Shown: positions 43,688-56,634 of the stretch, piece after piece
Layout of the letters: every line of letters begins with the position of its first letter
Numbering within the stretch: the first letter of the stretch is position 1
Assembly (NCBI GenBank): GCA_014904985.1
Contig: MU128978.1
Coordinates: 1 to 64,000 of the forward strand
DNA: 64,000 bases
DNA from: Hydnum rufescens UP504
Taxonomy: Eukaryota > Basidiomycota > Agaricomycetes > Cantharellales > Hydnaceae
Direction: 5' to 3'
Notes under the pieces: generated by a model
The model's database searches: none
The model's input: only the letters and a program-made list of their open reading frames with translations
What the model was told of the DNA's origin: nothing
Position numbers and translations under genes: made by a program

Positions 43688-44916
43688 GCGGGAGAATCTT
43701 CATGGCCGATGAAGGCTTCGCACGAGACCACCATGTTGAGTGCGAGGCTGGCTGAGTGCTGCTATAACAGACAAGGCAAGAACAAGGCAAGAACATGGAC
43801 ATGATTTTAAGAGCGGTTTCAATGACGAGAAAGGACTCACAGACAAGGGCCGCATTTTGTGGTCGTAAAGTGGGTCCCGAGAGACAAGTGAAAGCAGAAT
43901 CCGCTTGCTCGAGTCGTATGCATCATAATAGAAAGGATCCTTGCATAATGGACATTAGCAATTTGGACCCAACGACAAATGCTTAGGTGGCTCAGCAGCA
44001 CTGGCTGCTCTGGTGGCTGCAGTCACAGTCACAACAGTGTGGCAGGATGAAATCAATTCCATTGAGTTAGAGGGTTTTCGCCACGCGGGTTCGAATCCCC
44101 CACCAGCCGCATAGTTCTCCCTGTTAACCGTACTTCCCGTGTTATCCTTTCCAGCCATTCATACGGGGGGTGCGGAAATTTTCAAGGTCAAGCGTACGCG
44201 GTCATGTTCCGATATTTGCATCCGGAGGCACTTGCCTAAACCAGTACGTACATTCCTGGCAATGAAGACTTCAAAGCCTATGGACACTTTTGACCCACCC
44301 TTGAAATTCGTCAAAGGTGAATCTAACAATGGATATTGATTTATTTTTATTGTAGCGCATCATCTTCTCTGCACCGGGTGCACTGGAGCAACCCTTTAGT
44401 TCTTCCCCAGACGCTCAAACTCTCCTGACTTGATTTCCGTGCTGGTACACCGGAATTTTTGGGCTAGGAAAGATCGCCCCCTCCAAACAAGGAAGAAAAC
44501 CAAAATATATCTAAACCAGAACCTGGCAGCGTGATCGGCCACAGACATTCTCATAGACTCATGGGGACAGCGTGTACGAAATTCGTCGCAACTTCTGGAT
44601 TTTATTTCACAACCCCTAATCAAGCATCGCAACAAATTTGATACAGCTTGTGAATCAAAACCTCAGGTTTTGACTCGCCAGGACGATGGGAAATCTACCC
44701 GGACCATCCACTTCTTGGCGTAAATGTCCGGCGGCGTGACTTGGAATCCCGCAGACGTCGGCCCTCCCATACATTTGGGGGCGGAATGTATTCACCTTCA
44801 CTCAACTCCCACCGACTCACTGTGGATCCGATATGAAGCCAGGGCTTGAATAAGGTATAATAGGTAGTGGTGTCGCGTTTCAATGGGGCCTTCCATCCCA
44901 CCGTCGAATCCTCACA
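43688..44916. other. no gene recognised apart from a tRNA-like patch
   Basis: Short frames only (43,795-43,986 plus; 44,396-44,635 minus). 44,400-44,690 is antisense-open but has no domain. CpG normal. The APH-like 3' UTR and NmrA promoter should lie here. Confidence 0.4.
44003..44109 (+). tRNA. possible degenerate tRNA-Ser-like sequence
   Basis: The 3' half looks like a class II tRNA: long arm GGGTTTTCGCC, then CGCGGGTTCGAATCCCCC (T-arm and B box), and ACCAGCC able to pair with GGCTGCT at the 5' end (6 of 7). A CAGTG/CATTG anticodon-stem candidate encloses 20 nt, which would need an intron. No U33 in the right place, a weak A box and no T-run terminator. Most likely a relic or coincidence. 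Confidence 0.25.
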
Positions 44917-46238
44917 ATGTCTGCAACCACCGAGAAGAAAATCATCTTCGTTATTGGAGCTACCGGTGCCCAAGGGCGGGCCACCGTCAAAGCTCTCCTC
45001 GCAAATGCCGAGGCGGTACTCCTTCACCATACGCAATTCGTGCTCTTACCCGGGACCCCGGGCATCAACGTGCGAAGGAATTAGAAGCGCAAGGCGTCGA
45101 ACTCGTCAAGGGTGATTGTCCACCTCCTGGAGAATCCGTGGCCCGGAGCCTCGCTAACGGTGGCCCAATTTATTAGGCGATTTCCAGGACATCCCCGCTA
45201 TCAGAAAAGCTTTGAAAGGTGCTTACGGGATGTTCGTGAACACCGATTTCTTCACCGTTGGTGACGAAGGCGAGACATACGGCGGCATTCGACTATTCGA
45301 ACTCGCCAAGTTCGCTGGTGTTCGGCACTTCGTCTGGAATGGTTTGGACTACGCTAGCAAAGTAGGTGGAAGAGCCTTGGCTGATCCGAGCGCTTGAGCT
45401 AATCTTCACTGCTTGATAGAAAGCTGGCTGGAAAGAGGAATATGCGAGCGATATCTGGGACGGTCCAGGCCGTGTCGGCGATTACTTGCTGTCCCAAACT
45501 AACGACATTAAAGACCCCAAATCGACTCTGTACACGATTCTCACTGGTACTCCATACCTGGAGATGATGAATTTGGTAAGAGCCTCGTGAACCTCGTGAG
45601 TGTCATGAATCCAACTGAAATATCTGTTTCTTGTAGCTGTTCGCCCCCCTCAATGTTCGGAACGACGGCACTGTCGTGTTCGCTGCACCAGTGGGAAATG
45701 GGCGCTCCCCATTCCTCGCCCTCAAGGACGGCGCTTTCTGGGCCCGAAAGATCTTCGACAATCCAGAGACAATGACCGGAAAAAATATCGAGATCGCCTC
45801 CGACGTTGTGAGCTGGCCCACCATCGTCGAGACCTTCACTCGCGTCACAGGGAGACCTGCAGTGTACAAGAGTCTTACTACGGACGAGTGGTTCGACCTT
45901 TTCGAAAACGTCGACCTGTCTGCTGCTGTGGCACCGGCGCGACCGTCGGGTACTTGGCGCCAGTCGTTTGGCACATGGTTCGCTCTCATGCGCGATGAAA
46001 TCATCCAGCGCGATATGGATTGGATCAAATCTGTCCATCCGAACACCTTGAGTCTTGAGCAATGGATGCGGGAAACAGAATACGATGGAAGCTACCAAGC
46101 TTTGATCAAGCTTGCCGGTGCGTGCCAGTTCTTTGCTCATCGGCCTTGGATTTCGTTCTTCTTGCTAACACATGCGGTCTAATAGAGGATTCGAAGATGA
46201 CTATGCACCCGAACTTTGCGAAATGTGCATTGCTGTAG
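44917..46238 (+). CDS. NmrA-like NAD(P)-binding family protein
   Basis: Rossmann-fold protein of the NmrA/HSCARG group (redox-sensing or reductase-like, cytosolic/nuclear). Exons: 44,917-45,111, 45,177-45,361, 45,420-45,575, 45,637-46,117, 46,186-46,238. Start MSATTEKKIIFVIGATGAQG, with the GATGAQG dinucleotide-binding loop. Then YAIRALTRDPGHQRAKELEA, GVELVKG, DFQDIPAIRKALKGAYGMFV, FELAKFAGVRHFVWNGLDYA, LFAPLNVRNDGTVVFAAPVG, ASDVVSWPTIVETFTRVTGR and ALIKLAEDSKMTMHPNFAKC. About 350 residues, a typical length. One apparent base deletion near 45,013 (between LLANAE and GTPSPYAIR) breaks the frame; both sides are strongly conserved, so a consensus error is likely. Convergent with the chitin synthase. 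Confidence 0.93.
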
Positions 46239-46735
46239 AGCTTGCGCATCTATTTTTTGGTCCCAAGCCAAAGTACATGGGTTACACGTTGACGTATTTA
46301 GCAACTTCTCATGTGTCTTTCCTTGTGCTTTTTTTTGTGCTTTTTGAGTCCCTACGCCTGGGTAAATAAAAGGAAGGGTATGCGATCTCACAAACTTTCT
46401 CGTCAAGTAGCTAGACAACTGAACCTTTCATGTGTCTGAAAGAGAGCAAGCATCAAAACAGTGTAAAGTGCCCGGGGGCAGGAAAGAGAGCGGTGATAAG
46501 TCTTGGTGCGACACCTTTTTCGACGATATGCCTAGCTGCCGTCCAGAATGAGACGGGACCAAATTAGCACCGTCAATCGCACAAGGCTTGATCCAGATTG
46601 AATGATAAATCTGCAGAATCCACCAGGGAGATACAAGTGAGTCCAGAAGCGCACAACACAAATCCAAACAAAGCATGTACTTGAATGACTGAATCGAAGG
46701 AGCGTAGGTGAGAAAGACAGAAATCGAGACTAAAA
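46239..46735. other. shared 3' intergenic region of NmrA and chitin synthase genes
   Basis: About 500 bp without a supported gene. It should hold both 3' UTRs and poly(A) sites; GTAAATAAAAGGAAG near 46,361 is a possible NmrA polyadenylation context. Confidence 0.5.
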
Positions 46736-49700
46736 CTATTGTCCAATCAAACGAAGCAAGACATAAAGGACAGAACCCGTAAAACGAATCGCGCTGAGCC
46801 CTGCAAGTGCATAGAATAACATAACCAAGTATGGGTTGATCACTAAATGACGCGGCAATTAATTAGTGAGAAGTCGAATGTTGAGATGAACATCGCCAAC
46901 CTCCGGAGGAGCTCTTGAAGTGAGTTGCGGCCCATGATGTAAAGAATGTAGACGTAAAGACTACAATCATAGCCCTTGATGACAGAACAGAATGTTGACT
47001 TGGAACAACAGACAAGACACAGAAAGGACAGGCCATACATATTTGTCCCAATCCACGCGAGCACAACATTAGTTCGACTATTGCGATCATGATCGGATTG
47101 TTTCGTCGCGGCGTCGCGGTGCTGCTTCTCTTCGGGAGCGGGAGTACGTAGAGAATTTTTACTTGCCAACCACAGTTGTTCGACATCCTCGCGGGCAGTG
47201 ACTACTTCCACCTCAAGGACGTCCTTTCCGCTTGCACTTTTTACCTTCTTGGCACCACCGAGGTCTTTTGCAGATCCATTGTCTCCTGCTCGTAATCATT
47301 TCAGTAACAAAGAGTTCAGCAAGGGCGCTGTTCAGCTGACCCTTCGTGCCCCTGAAAGAAAGAGAAACCGCCAGGCCGTAAGAATGGTGCACACGACACC
47401 AGCGGGATAATCTGCGGACTCACCATCCTAGATCATGCCTAACAAATAGGATGAAATCCGTTGATCGAATGCCATTTCAACATAATCAGACTACTCACAA
47501 ATTGCCTACAAAGTCCGTGAGCACGAATCACAACAATGATAAGAACGGCAACGACTCACACATCGAGTACATCACTAATGATTGCGAATGATAATTAATG
47601 AGTGACTCTTGAATGCCAGAAACTAGGAATGTCGAAGCTCACTCAGAATATTGACATCTGTATGCAAACAGTCAGCCCGCAATGACGAGGAAGAAAGGAA
47701 GACTGAGGGTTAACGTACAACTTGGTAAAAAGAACAAGTACTGAAGGAAACTCGTGAACAGATGCCAGATTTCTAGATGGATGATCGAGCCGAAGACGTA
47801 AAGGCCGTACGTCGCGGCCAAACTAATCGCAATGTCTCTGAACGTTGAGTTTTTTAAAAGACTACAAAAGGCGCCTTCAATATATTTCGAAATGTAACCC
47901 AATTCATCAACTCACGCCCCAACATTTTCCCAGCCTGCCGCAGTGTGAGGGAGTGCCAGGTAGACGGTGAATCCAGCACACCAGAGTGTGATGATGTTGC
48001 AGAGCCCGAAAGCGATGATCGCACAAATATATGTCCATTTGGAACCTATATACTTGGACATCAGACGCGCCCTCACATGCAACATATGAGAAAACTAGCC
48101 TTGAGGGCGATTCCCGAGGGAACAAATCAAAACAACGAAGATCACCGCAATATACACCTAAGGTGCGGTCTTATTACTTCATCCCATGATAGGTGAGGGG
48201 GCGCGAACCTTGAGAATGACTTCGAAAACCTTTGGGCCTGCCCCTGCAGCGAGGAAGTTGAAAGCATCGTTGGGACCGGCCACGGTTGCCGATTGGACCA
48301 ACTGCAATGAACAAGAAGACGTCAAGATATCCGCAAGGGATAGGGTCTGCGGCGTGTTGAGAGTGTGGACTCACGAACTAAAAAGTGTGATGTAAATCAC
48401 TGGAACCTCGAGTGATTAAGACGATCGATCACTCACATACTACATTGCGACGCATAGGAAACAATTCGTCTGTCAATCTCACTCAGAAATTGCTAATAGT
48501 TACTTACGAACTGCAGAGGTTCTGTAAGGCACAAAGAAAAAGGACTCAGAAAAAACAAGAACTCACGGCAAGGTAGAAATTGGCAAGGGACGTCCATGAG
48601 AAGATCATCTAGACGCGGGTCAATGCCAAAATGAGGAAGAACACGAAAATGATCCGCAAGATGCTTAATCACCTGTATAGCATTGTAGATAAACTCGAAC
48701 TAGATGCAAGCGTGAGCGACGATACCAAATCAGCGCAGTTCCTGATTTTGTATACCTGAAGGACCAACTTCCGGAAGAAACCATGACCTGAAGTCCATAT
48801 ACGATGCATGAAGATAGTGGCGTGTAATGCCGCGAAGAAACTCCCATTTAGCCAACGCCGTCGCTGGGAACAATACCCATTACAATGAGAAAGATATCCA
48901 ACGAGCAGGGAAATCCCACAAATACCTGGGAGATGAACTCCGGAACCTGGGAAATGGAGGGTCGTCAGTTCCTCAAATAGTCGATGATAGACGCAATATT
49001 ACCGTGGTAGGAACGTCAGTTACGGCCTTAGCGGATTTCACATACTTCAGACTAAAGATTCGCGGAGGTCAACTGAGATGCTTGGATCAGCGACGCATGA
49101 CCATGACCACGTACACCCAGGCCTCGCGCTTTTTTGTGACAATCTCGAAACACAAGATCCGATCTTATGAAGGCCGTCAGATTAGACGGGGGTCATCTTG
49201 GACCGAGCACAAACCTTCGGCCAGATACATGTTCGAGTATTCAGGCTAGCAGCATGGGCGCCACTTCCATGCATTGTCTCACCCTGCAAGCGAGCGCTTC
49301 GTCAAGGGTTTCTCTAAATCGCTACAGAAAGCGCTTACCTTGAAGTAACTGGCAAGTGGGCCATTCCCAGAAGGTGCATTTTGAAGGGCCCTGTAACGGT
49401 ACGCACTGAAGGCACCAGGCAAGACACTAATGTAGCCGAAGACACTCTAACGAAATGCCACATCAGGAATCCCGACGAAATTGCTGAGCCCGAATCAACT
49501 TACTTCAAGGGGCTTATCCCTTACGAAATGAGAGGTACGTTAGTGGCATTAACGGACTCGACGGCCTAGTCTTCAAACAGCTCACAAGATATTTGACATC
49601 TTGTACTGTAAAGATGACGATCTCAGCCAAGCAATAAATGGGGGTGCATCTCGAGCTGACCTCGAAGTTCTGTGATGCTGCGAGTGGGCTCTTCAAAAGT

Positions 49701-51447
49701 AAAGAACACCCTCTACCAGTGTCAACGGCAATCCTTTGAAAGGGACCGTCAGTACGACACGAAATCATTAGGCACCAGATCCGACATACTCTCCGCAAGC
49801 CCCTCCGACATTCTTATGTTTATCGAAACCTAGATACTGGCTAAGAATTTGGAGAATGCATCCATGGCTGGTCACGGACTCACACTTCCAAAGCTCATAA
49901 ATTGATGTACCAGTGGGTTTAGTTCCAACGTCGAGGAGGATGCAGACTATTGGACAGGAGAATCAGCACCAGTATTCCTTGCCGGGGAAAGTTTCAATGC
50001 GCGCCATTTGGATTGATGAGGGGCCCGAACGCATTGAAGAACCATCGGTGGGAGTTCAGTTTCTTTTTGTTTTGTTCCTTGACTTCAGGAATAGATGAGC
50101 AGGATTTCGGAGGCAGGCCAATATTGAAATATCACTCACGGCAGAAAATGACCTGGACTGGACAAGAACTTTGCGACACCTCTCCATTGGGGGCAACCGT
50201 GACTTGTGTGGTGTACCTAAAGTTCATAATGAACACCTGTATCAGATCCACGAAAACGGTCTTCATTCTTACTCGAAGATATGGGCTTGGACATCTTTTC
50301 CATTAACAGTATCCTTAGCCACCCCTTCTTGATAGCAACCCATCTGAAGAAAAGGATATCCAATAAGCCCTAACATTAATGAAAATGGTGACGAGAAGAG
50401 CCCACCAAAGTCAAGACTTTGAGAGTTCGTTGATTAATCTTGCTTCGACCATCTGATACAATGCAAACTACGACTTTTTTCCATCCTTCTGGGCCCCACA
50501 TCTTGGATCGAGAGCGGGAACACAGGTGGGCAATATTCTTTGTCACGGCGTTCATGGTCTTGCAGAAAAGGACTTCATCTTCGTTATACCTGCAAAAGAG
50601 AATGAATGTAAGCCCCGGCTCGAATCCACTGTAAATGCAACTAGAAAAAAAGTACATAGTCATGACGATAAAGAGTTCAGTCTTTCTACCAGAGAGATAG
50701 GGTCGAAGAGAATACTTGGATTTTACGAAGTCGTCCGGATCGACCGTGCAGGCAGTATATCTGACTTGCGTGAACTCTTCTCCATCCTTACCACTGACAA
50801 TGATGTTGTTGGGAACAGGCATATCAAGAACAAGATTCCCTTCCCGCAGTTCGACTTGTCGGACGGACTGAGATATCGAAGACGGTAAGTAACAAGAAGA
50901 TATAAAAATGAATACGCATACACGTCGTTTCATAAGCTTCTCGCGGGCATTGGTCCAGCCAGTACCTGTGCTCGAAGGACTGTGAGGCATTGTTGGACGG
51001 GAGTAAGGCAGCCCAGGCTGTGTGTAGGGAGAAGGTGGGGGTGGATAGTTTACTCCTTGATAATTCATTGAGGGCTTGCCACGCAAAGAGACTTGGCTCA
51101 TGTCGTATTCGGGATTAAGAGGGGCCTGAGAGTGGTATGTTGTGGTACTTCTGGAGTCCCAGCTATCCGCCTGCGGATTATTGTCCATATAACTTTGTGC
51201 TTGGTGCCCATGATAATATGAGTCGACGGCACTTGAGTCGCGGCCATCATGTGTATATTGAGAGAGGGGACTTTGAACAGATACTGGATCTGATTGATAA
51301 CGAGTGTCGTATTGAGAATGAGGGAGCGAAGGCATAGAGCCTACCAATTGGATACGAGGGGGCGGCATGAGAGGGGGAAGAGAAGGTAAATCCGATCAAC
51401 TAACCGGTTGCTGCAGCGTAAAGATTGTGGTAGCGAGGATCACTCAT
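46736..51447 (-). CDS. CHS: chitin synthase (division I, class I-III type)
   Basis: Plasma-membrane processive glycosyltransferase making chitin from UDP-GlcNAc. Start [15 protein letters not shown] at 51,447, then an intron and a Pro/Tyr/Ser-rich cytosolic N-terminus (51,350-50,940). Next [133 protein letters not shown] (catalytic EDR, codon split by an intron, about 49,150-49,220) and [16 protein letters not shown] (catalytic QRRRW, split by an intron, about 48,850-48,945). Membrane helices follow ([18 protein letters not shown]), then [38 protein letters not shown] and [20 protein letters not shown] with TAG at 46,736. Very many short introns; I did not verify every junction. Confidence 0.96.
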
Positions 51448-52295
51448 GATTGCTACAGTATATGATCCTGTCAATTGAGGAACCAAATCGGTAACTACCG
51501 TTATCAACTCCAACAAACAACTTATGTAATGTGCCCCGAAAAAGTACAATGCTAAACATCCCAGTGTCGCCTCCTAGCTCTGGCTACGTCTATCCTTCTC
51601 TTCGCGAGAATACTACCCTATAACAGGAATGGAGGATTGATGTTGACTACTGCAATAAAAACATTCCAATATTGATTTCGCATTGTTCTCCAATAACAGT
51701 GCATTGTTCAAGGCAGTAATTCGGACAAAGTCTTCAGGTACAGTGCCACCTTGCCTCCGTAAAGAAAATCTGCTGGTTCGCACCGTGGATAAATATTCGC
51801 AAGATCAGGGGACCGGTCTGCAAACCACATCAAGGACTTAAGAGACTAATTGCCACAATCCTGATCGAGCGAGGGGAGTCCTCACCACTTCGGTCTCCAG
51901 AGCAGGAAAACAAAGTTCTTTGGCTAAAATCCCCACGACAATAATGACCCGAAAGGAGGAAGGAAAGCTCCAACGACGAGTGCAATAGTGTCAGATAGAC
52001 CCTTCAAATTATAACGCAGTATGGATCCATTTGGAGGTGACCCATGCCTTGTTTATTCGCAATGAGATTTCTGCCCCCCTCCTTCATCGATACAGGCGAG
52101 GAGATTCCAAGGAAGAGTCGAAGATGTAGGCACGTGTGCGATTATGTGGACGATACCTCTGTCAACAAATGTACGTGTATGCATGCGATTTCACTCTCGA
52201 CATGTGGCTCCCTATTGTACCTGCAAATTCTTCGACAGAAGAACACTCAGCGAGCTTCGCCACCAAGAAACTCAACATTACATCGTTATATCTGA
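51448..52295. other. no gene recognised; chitin synthase promoter side
   Basis: Upstream of chitin synthase and downstream of the methyltransferase. Only short frames, none with a domain. A 1 kb 5' regulatory region would fit. Confidence 0.5.
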
Positions 52296-53852
52296 TCAAC
52301 TCACAGAGGCGGCTCTTAACTGCAGTAGTCTGATGTCCTGTGCTGATCTCCCATCTTCACCTTCCCATCCACCTGGAAAGGCGCGTGTTGGGGGTAGCTC
52401 CCAGTCCACATCTTTTATTTCTAATCTGCGATTGGCTATCAAATTCTCATCAGATCCGATGCCGAAGTGTCTCCCCCCACGAAGAAAACAATGCAGGCTT
52501 ACCAGCCTTCTCCATGAACGCCGCGATTGTATCCTCGCGCCGGACACTCAAAGCTAGCCACGCAACTCTCGTCATTGGACTAGACAGTGGTGTCTCTGGA
52601 TCACGGCCTAAATATGACTTCGATCTCGGTGGTAATACTAGGGCCAGACGTATTGTCTCCACGAGAGCCGGTATTAAGCTCAAATCGTATACCTGAGCGG
52701 GAGGGACCAACGTCAATCATAATTCCACCCACCATTGTATCCAAAGCGTACTTACCACGTCTGCACCGATAACTACATCAGCGTCGATGCGTTCAAGTTG
52801 AGAATGAAGAGTACGCTATGGATGTTCGTCCGAGACCGCGTCGAGCCAGTTAAGCTTGGATGTTTCAAGCCCAGGATGGTCGACCACATTGTCTGGGTTT
52901 CATATGGCTGAGTTTGATACTGTTCAATGAGGGGTGTAGACTCTCCATACTCGTTGGCAAGCCAATGTTATAGCGGCACCGCTGCAGCACATCTTCGTTA
53001 ACGTCTGTCAAACACACGGCAGGCTGGTTAGGAATCCGTGCGTGACTCGCGTCGCTACCGCCTAGCGACATCCCGGAGCGCTGATGTGGCAATCGTTGAA
53101 GTGCTGCGATCATTATTCCGAGGAACCCCACACCAGACCCCAGTTCCAGAACGCGATGATGTTGCACTATCTCTAATTTATACGAGAAATTCAGTGCACT
53201 CGTCTAGATTGGGGGCCCCAGTTATTTTGGAAACACATGAGGTAACATACCTGGATGAATGGTCAACCACTCTGAGAGCATCAAGCTAGCTCTCCATGTC
53301 CGCAATCCTGTGGTTCCCGCTTCTATTGTGGTGCGGGATTCGAGAAGCGTAATTTTGCGTGGCCCGAGGGCCAGATGCTCCCCGTGGCTCGCCAGTGGGG
53401 GCCAAAAGTACGTTATATATGATGGAGTGGGTGGGGATGAGAGATACTGGTCCGGGACTGCAGTGCTAAACAACACCCCCCAAAATACAATGTTCAACCC
53501 TAATGAGTGTGCAAGAAGATTCAACAGGCGACAAGAGGAAGCGACACCTTGCCTTGAGCAATGATATGTAGCGCTGATATATCCGATCATCTACTTCCTG
53601 GATGTCTTTCAAATCAGATTTGACGCGACAAATAAAGCCAAAGTTCAATCCAACCTCGTCCGCCGCTTCGATGGTCTGCGTCACATACTTCCAGAACGCT
53701 CGCTGATAAGTAACGGAGGGCGGGTAGATCTCAAAATGTGGGTTAAGAATGATCTGGTCCACAAGATCACCCTGCAAAGTATGCAGTGGCTCTGGCAAAT
53801 TTTTCGCAGGTAGGAGAGCCCCGTATACTTGTTGGATGAACATGAGTTTCAA
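52296..53852 (-). CDS. EFM3: EEF2KMT/EFM3 (FAM86)-type protein-lysine methyltransferase
   Basis: SAM-dependent methyltransferase of the family that modifies elongation factor 2. N-terminal FAM86-like part: NLPEPLHTLQGDLVDQIILN, FEIYPPSVTYQRAFWKYVTQ, EVDDRIYQRYISLLKA. Then KITLLESRTTIEAGTTGLRT, WRASLMLSEWLTIHPG, VLELGSGVGFLGIMIAALQ (motif I, about 53,150), VCLTDVNEDVLQRCRYNIGL, LNWLDAVSDEHP, LERIDADVVIGADV/VYDLSLIPALVETIRLAL and, at the end, RRLEIKDVDWELPPTRAF. An in-frame TAG at 52,816-52,818 and a frame change just upstream (about 52,890) interrupt the reading; either a recent pseudogene or consensus error. Start at 53,852 (MKLMFIQQVYG) is the first plausible Met. The exact target protein is by family only. 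Confidence 0.83.
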
Positions 53853-53859
53853 TCGCGGT

Positions 53860-55010
53860 CACGTGCCGATTCTCCTGATTTTGCATCCGGAGACCTGCAA
53901 GACCTCATCGACCTGCTCGTGGCACTCAATTCTCGGAGCGCGGACAGGACTTACGGAGCCATGGGGAACTCTGTTTTCCTGTGAAATATTCATGATGGGA
54001 TCCTTGATGTTAGGAAAGTAGACTGATCTTGGGCGAATATTCGCGTTTGAAGGACAGAACAAACGATGCGGAATGAGAAGCATAGGCCTGGGGGCAGTCA
54101 AAAAGTGCATCGGTAAGTTATATTTGTGTAGTGTCATTCCCCCACAGGCATAGCAATGGGACATCCTACTGTCCCCCAACCACAGCCGCAGCAGGTAAAT
54201 GATCATGGTCATGAAGTCCTCCCCTGCTGAGAGGTCATACCCTTGGTATCTCGTAACGACCTCGGATATTCTGAAATTTATATCGCGTCATCTGCCGTGG
54301 CCATCCGTACTCCTTTCGGATAGGGGGACCTAGGATTGGGAATGCACGACAAAGTACCCATGTTTGCATATCAGCTGACGAGACTCTGACAGACCGCAGA
54401 AGAAGTCCGGTGAACATCAGATCTGGCCCAAAGAGGAAGTCCTCTGTGAAGATCCCACGAGCAGAGTCACCAAAAATCAGATGCTCATTCATGGCGAGGA
54501 AAGGCACTTCTCGTTACGCCGTGCTGAACGAATTCACAATGGCACGCATCCTTGTCCCCTCACAATTAGATTTGCACCCAATTCTCCATTCCGATCCATC
54601 TGGTCAGTGGAGCCGAATGTCAGCCTGTGGACACTCTTTGCAACACTAATTTGGGGATACGCAAGTCGGCTTACATCGGAGTATCTCTGCTAAGAACGGT
54701 AATAAGTAGATCCCATGAGCGAAAAAGCTCGTGATGATGTTCGGGGATCAGCTGATGCGACACATTGTAGCACGGAGAACTGCGTGCGATGGACCGTACG
54801 AGGTGAGGTCGACAAAGAGGGAAAGAGGCGCATAAATTATTTCATGAGAGAAAAAGCACGCCGAAGTCGTTCGGAACGAATTTGAATTCCGGCGTGAGAG
54901 TGTTACGGATGAAGCAGCCATAGCGACCCTCACGCGTTCGGCATTCCTCTCACGACGCGATGCACGACTTAGCGATCTCCGGGATGATCGAGGGGCCACC
55001 GGATTCATGT
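53860..55010 (-). other. unrecognised minus-strand coding-like region
   Basis: Minus-strand stretches at 55,008-54,748 (Arg/Ser-rich start), 54,507-54,235 (MPFLAMNEHLIFGDSARGIF) and 54,212-53,859 (LWLGDSRMSHCYACGGMTLH) have normal codon composition and could be exons of one gene between TACO1 and EFM3. No domain recognised, and splice sites were not resolved. Confidence 0.35.
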
Positions 55011-55301
55011 CATCCGTCGTCTTGAGACTCGTGATGTCAGGGATACCGCACGATAAGGGCGTGCATGCAAGCGAGAAGCCTCACGGTCATATCGTGCGGG
55101 TTCCAAGCAACAGATGAGAACAAAGCTTTTGTTCACTGCAGTAGTAGTCTCCTGACTTTCACAAATAGCCCGATCCTGGCCGCATTGAATGGCAAGCGAT
55201 ACTGTAATTATTGGACCCCTTATACTTATTCGAGAGCCTCGTTCTCCAAGATCAGACAGTTTGGGAAGTAGCTGATTATTTTTGGTGCTAATTTTGAAGT
55301 C

Positions 55302-56634
55302 TATGAGGTCCACACACGCACACAATCCGGCACGTCTTCCAAAGCCTCCACGAGCTTCTCGAGCGGCAATGGCTCTCCTCCTCACTTTCTCCGGTATTCT
55401 TGTCCATTCCAGTCCCATCTTGTCCCTCTGACAGGGGCACGTACGCCAATTCCATCGAGAGTATATTATGGGCGTGTGGCGGGGAAGAGAGGACGTTGGA
55501 GACAACATTGAGAGTCGAAGGCGTCGTGATGACCTATACGTTATTCACGTGTCAGTAGATGACCAATGACGCAAGGTCGAATTCCGGACTGACCTCCATT
55601 TCGCGAGTGCTCTCCTCTGGATTAGAATTCACATCCTCAGCACCAGCATCTATGGCAGCGTCCCAAACGTGTTGGGGATCGGCACCCTCTCGTGGAGTGA
55701 GCGTTATCCGCCCCACGCGAGAGAACATGAACCGCACTGGCGCGAAGCGGGCACTGTCCAGGGGCACAAAAAGCAACAAAGCAGGGATAAGCCGGATAGC
55801 CCAGGGATGACATGCGATAGCTGGGTTACGCACTCGTGCTTGAGAAGAACTTCGCGAATATTTTTGTATGTGCGATTGACATTGTCAGACTCGCACTCTC
55901 TGTCAAATTACACAAATTGAAATCATGCCCGGGAGGGAAACACAAAACCGTACATTATTAAAGCCGCCTGTCCAGGCCCAAGAGCCTCGTACACAACAGA
56001 TTGTGTAGAGCTTTGACGTATTGGATCTGCGGCCTTGAAGGCATTCAGAGGAAGAAGAAGAGTAAAAGCAGGCTCGATCAAATACCCGAGCGAGTGCACT
56101 GGCAATGTTATCCTTTGGAACACCATTGGCGCGTGCTCTTCGAAGGGCGACGGCAAGAGACAGATTTAATGTCGGGTCAGCAGATCCGCCACCTGTAGCA
56201 AAACAATACTTCAGTGAGACAAAAGGGACCAGACGTGCACTAGAGTGCAAACTTTTGGCGGCAGTTTCGATCTCCTGGATTACATCGCTATGTCAACGAC
56301 AGGAATGGACCGGACGTTCAAACTCATCGTACATGAGCTGCTCGAGCATATATTTTGGATTTCCTCACGTCTTCTGCACCCTTGTGATGGGATATTTTGC
56401 TCCACTACTGCCGTGAAACGTGTCGGGTCTTAGTTTGGGAGGAAACACAGCGAAAGGAACTAGAGTCACCCTGTTGTGCCCAGATGAGAGCGGGACAAAT
56501 GTGTGTAGGCATCTACGAGACACTAATTCCTGCCTGAGATTTTTTATCAGCAGAAACATGCGGCAATCCGGCAACCTCCGATGACCATAATGAGCGGTGG
56601 CCGCCACGGCCAGATGCCGAATCAAAAATGGCAA
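55302..56634 (-). CDS. TACO1: TACO1/YebC-family mitochondrial translational activator
   Basis: Member of the YebC/PmpR/TACO1 family; in mitochondria TACO1 aids translation of COX1. Start at 56,634 with an Arg-rich, acid-free presequence (MPFLIRHLAVAATAHYGHRR) fitting mitochondrial import. Then LSSGHNR, an intron, WSKISHHKGAEDVRKSKIYA, an intron, EIETAAK, an intron, SGGSADPTLNLSLAVALRRA, RANGVPKDNIASALAR, an intron, SVVYEALGPGQAALIM, an intron, DNVNRTYKNIREVLLKHE, RLAPVRFMFSRVGRITLTPR, WDAAIDAGAEDVNSNPEEST, then TPSTLNVVSNVLS and LEKLVEALEDVPDCVRVWTS with TAG at 55,302. One apparent frameshift just before the last 20 residues (about 55,375). Divergent from the MARVEL-like gene, 316 bp between starts. 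Confidence 0.93.

Noticed and set aside
45541..46140. Minus-strand 199-codon frame across the NmrA gene
   Set aside because: Shadow of exon 4 (45,637-46,117), whose plus-strand product is conserved with correct splicing.
50440..50888. Plus-strand frames inside the chitin synthase
   Set aside because: Exact antisense of conserved chitin synthase exons and introns.
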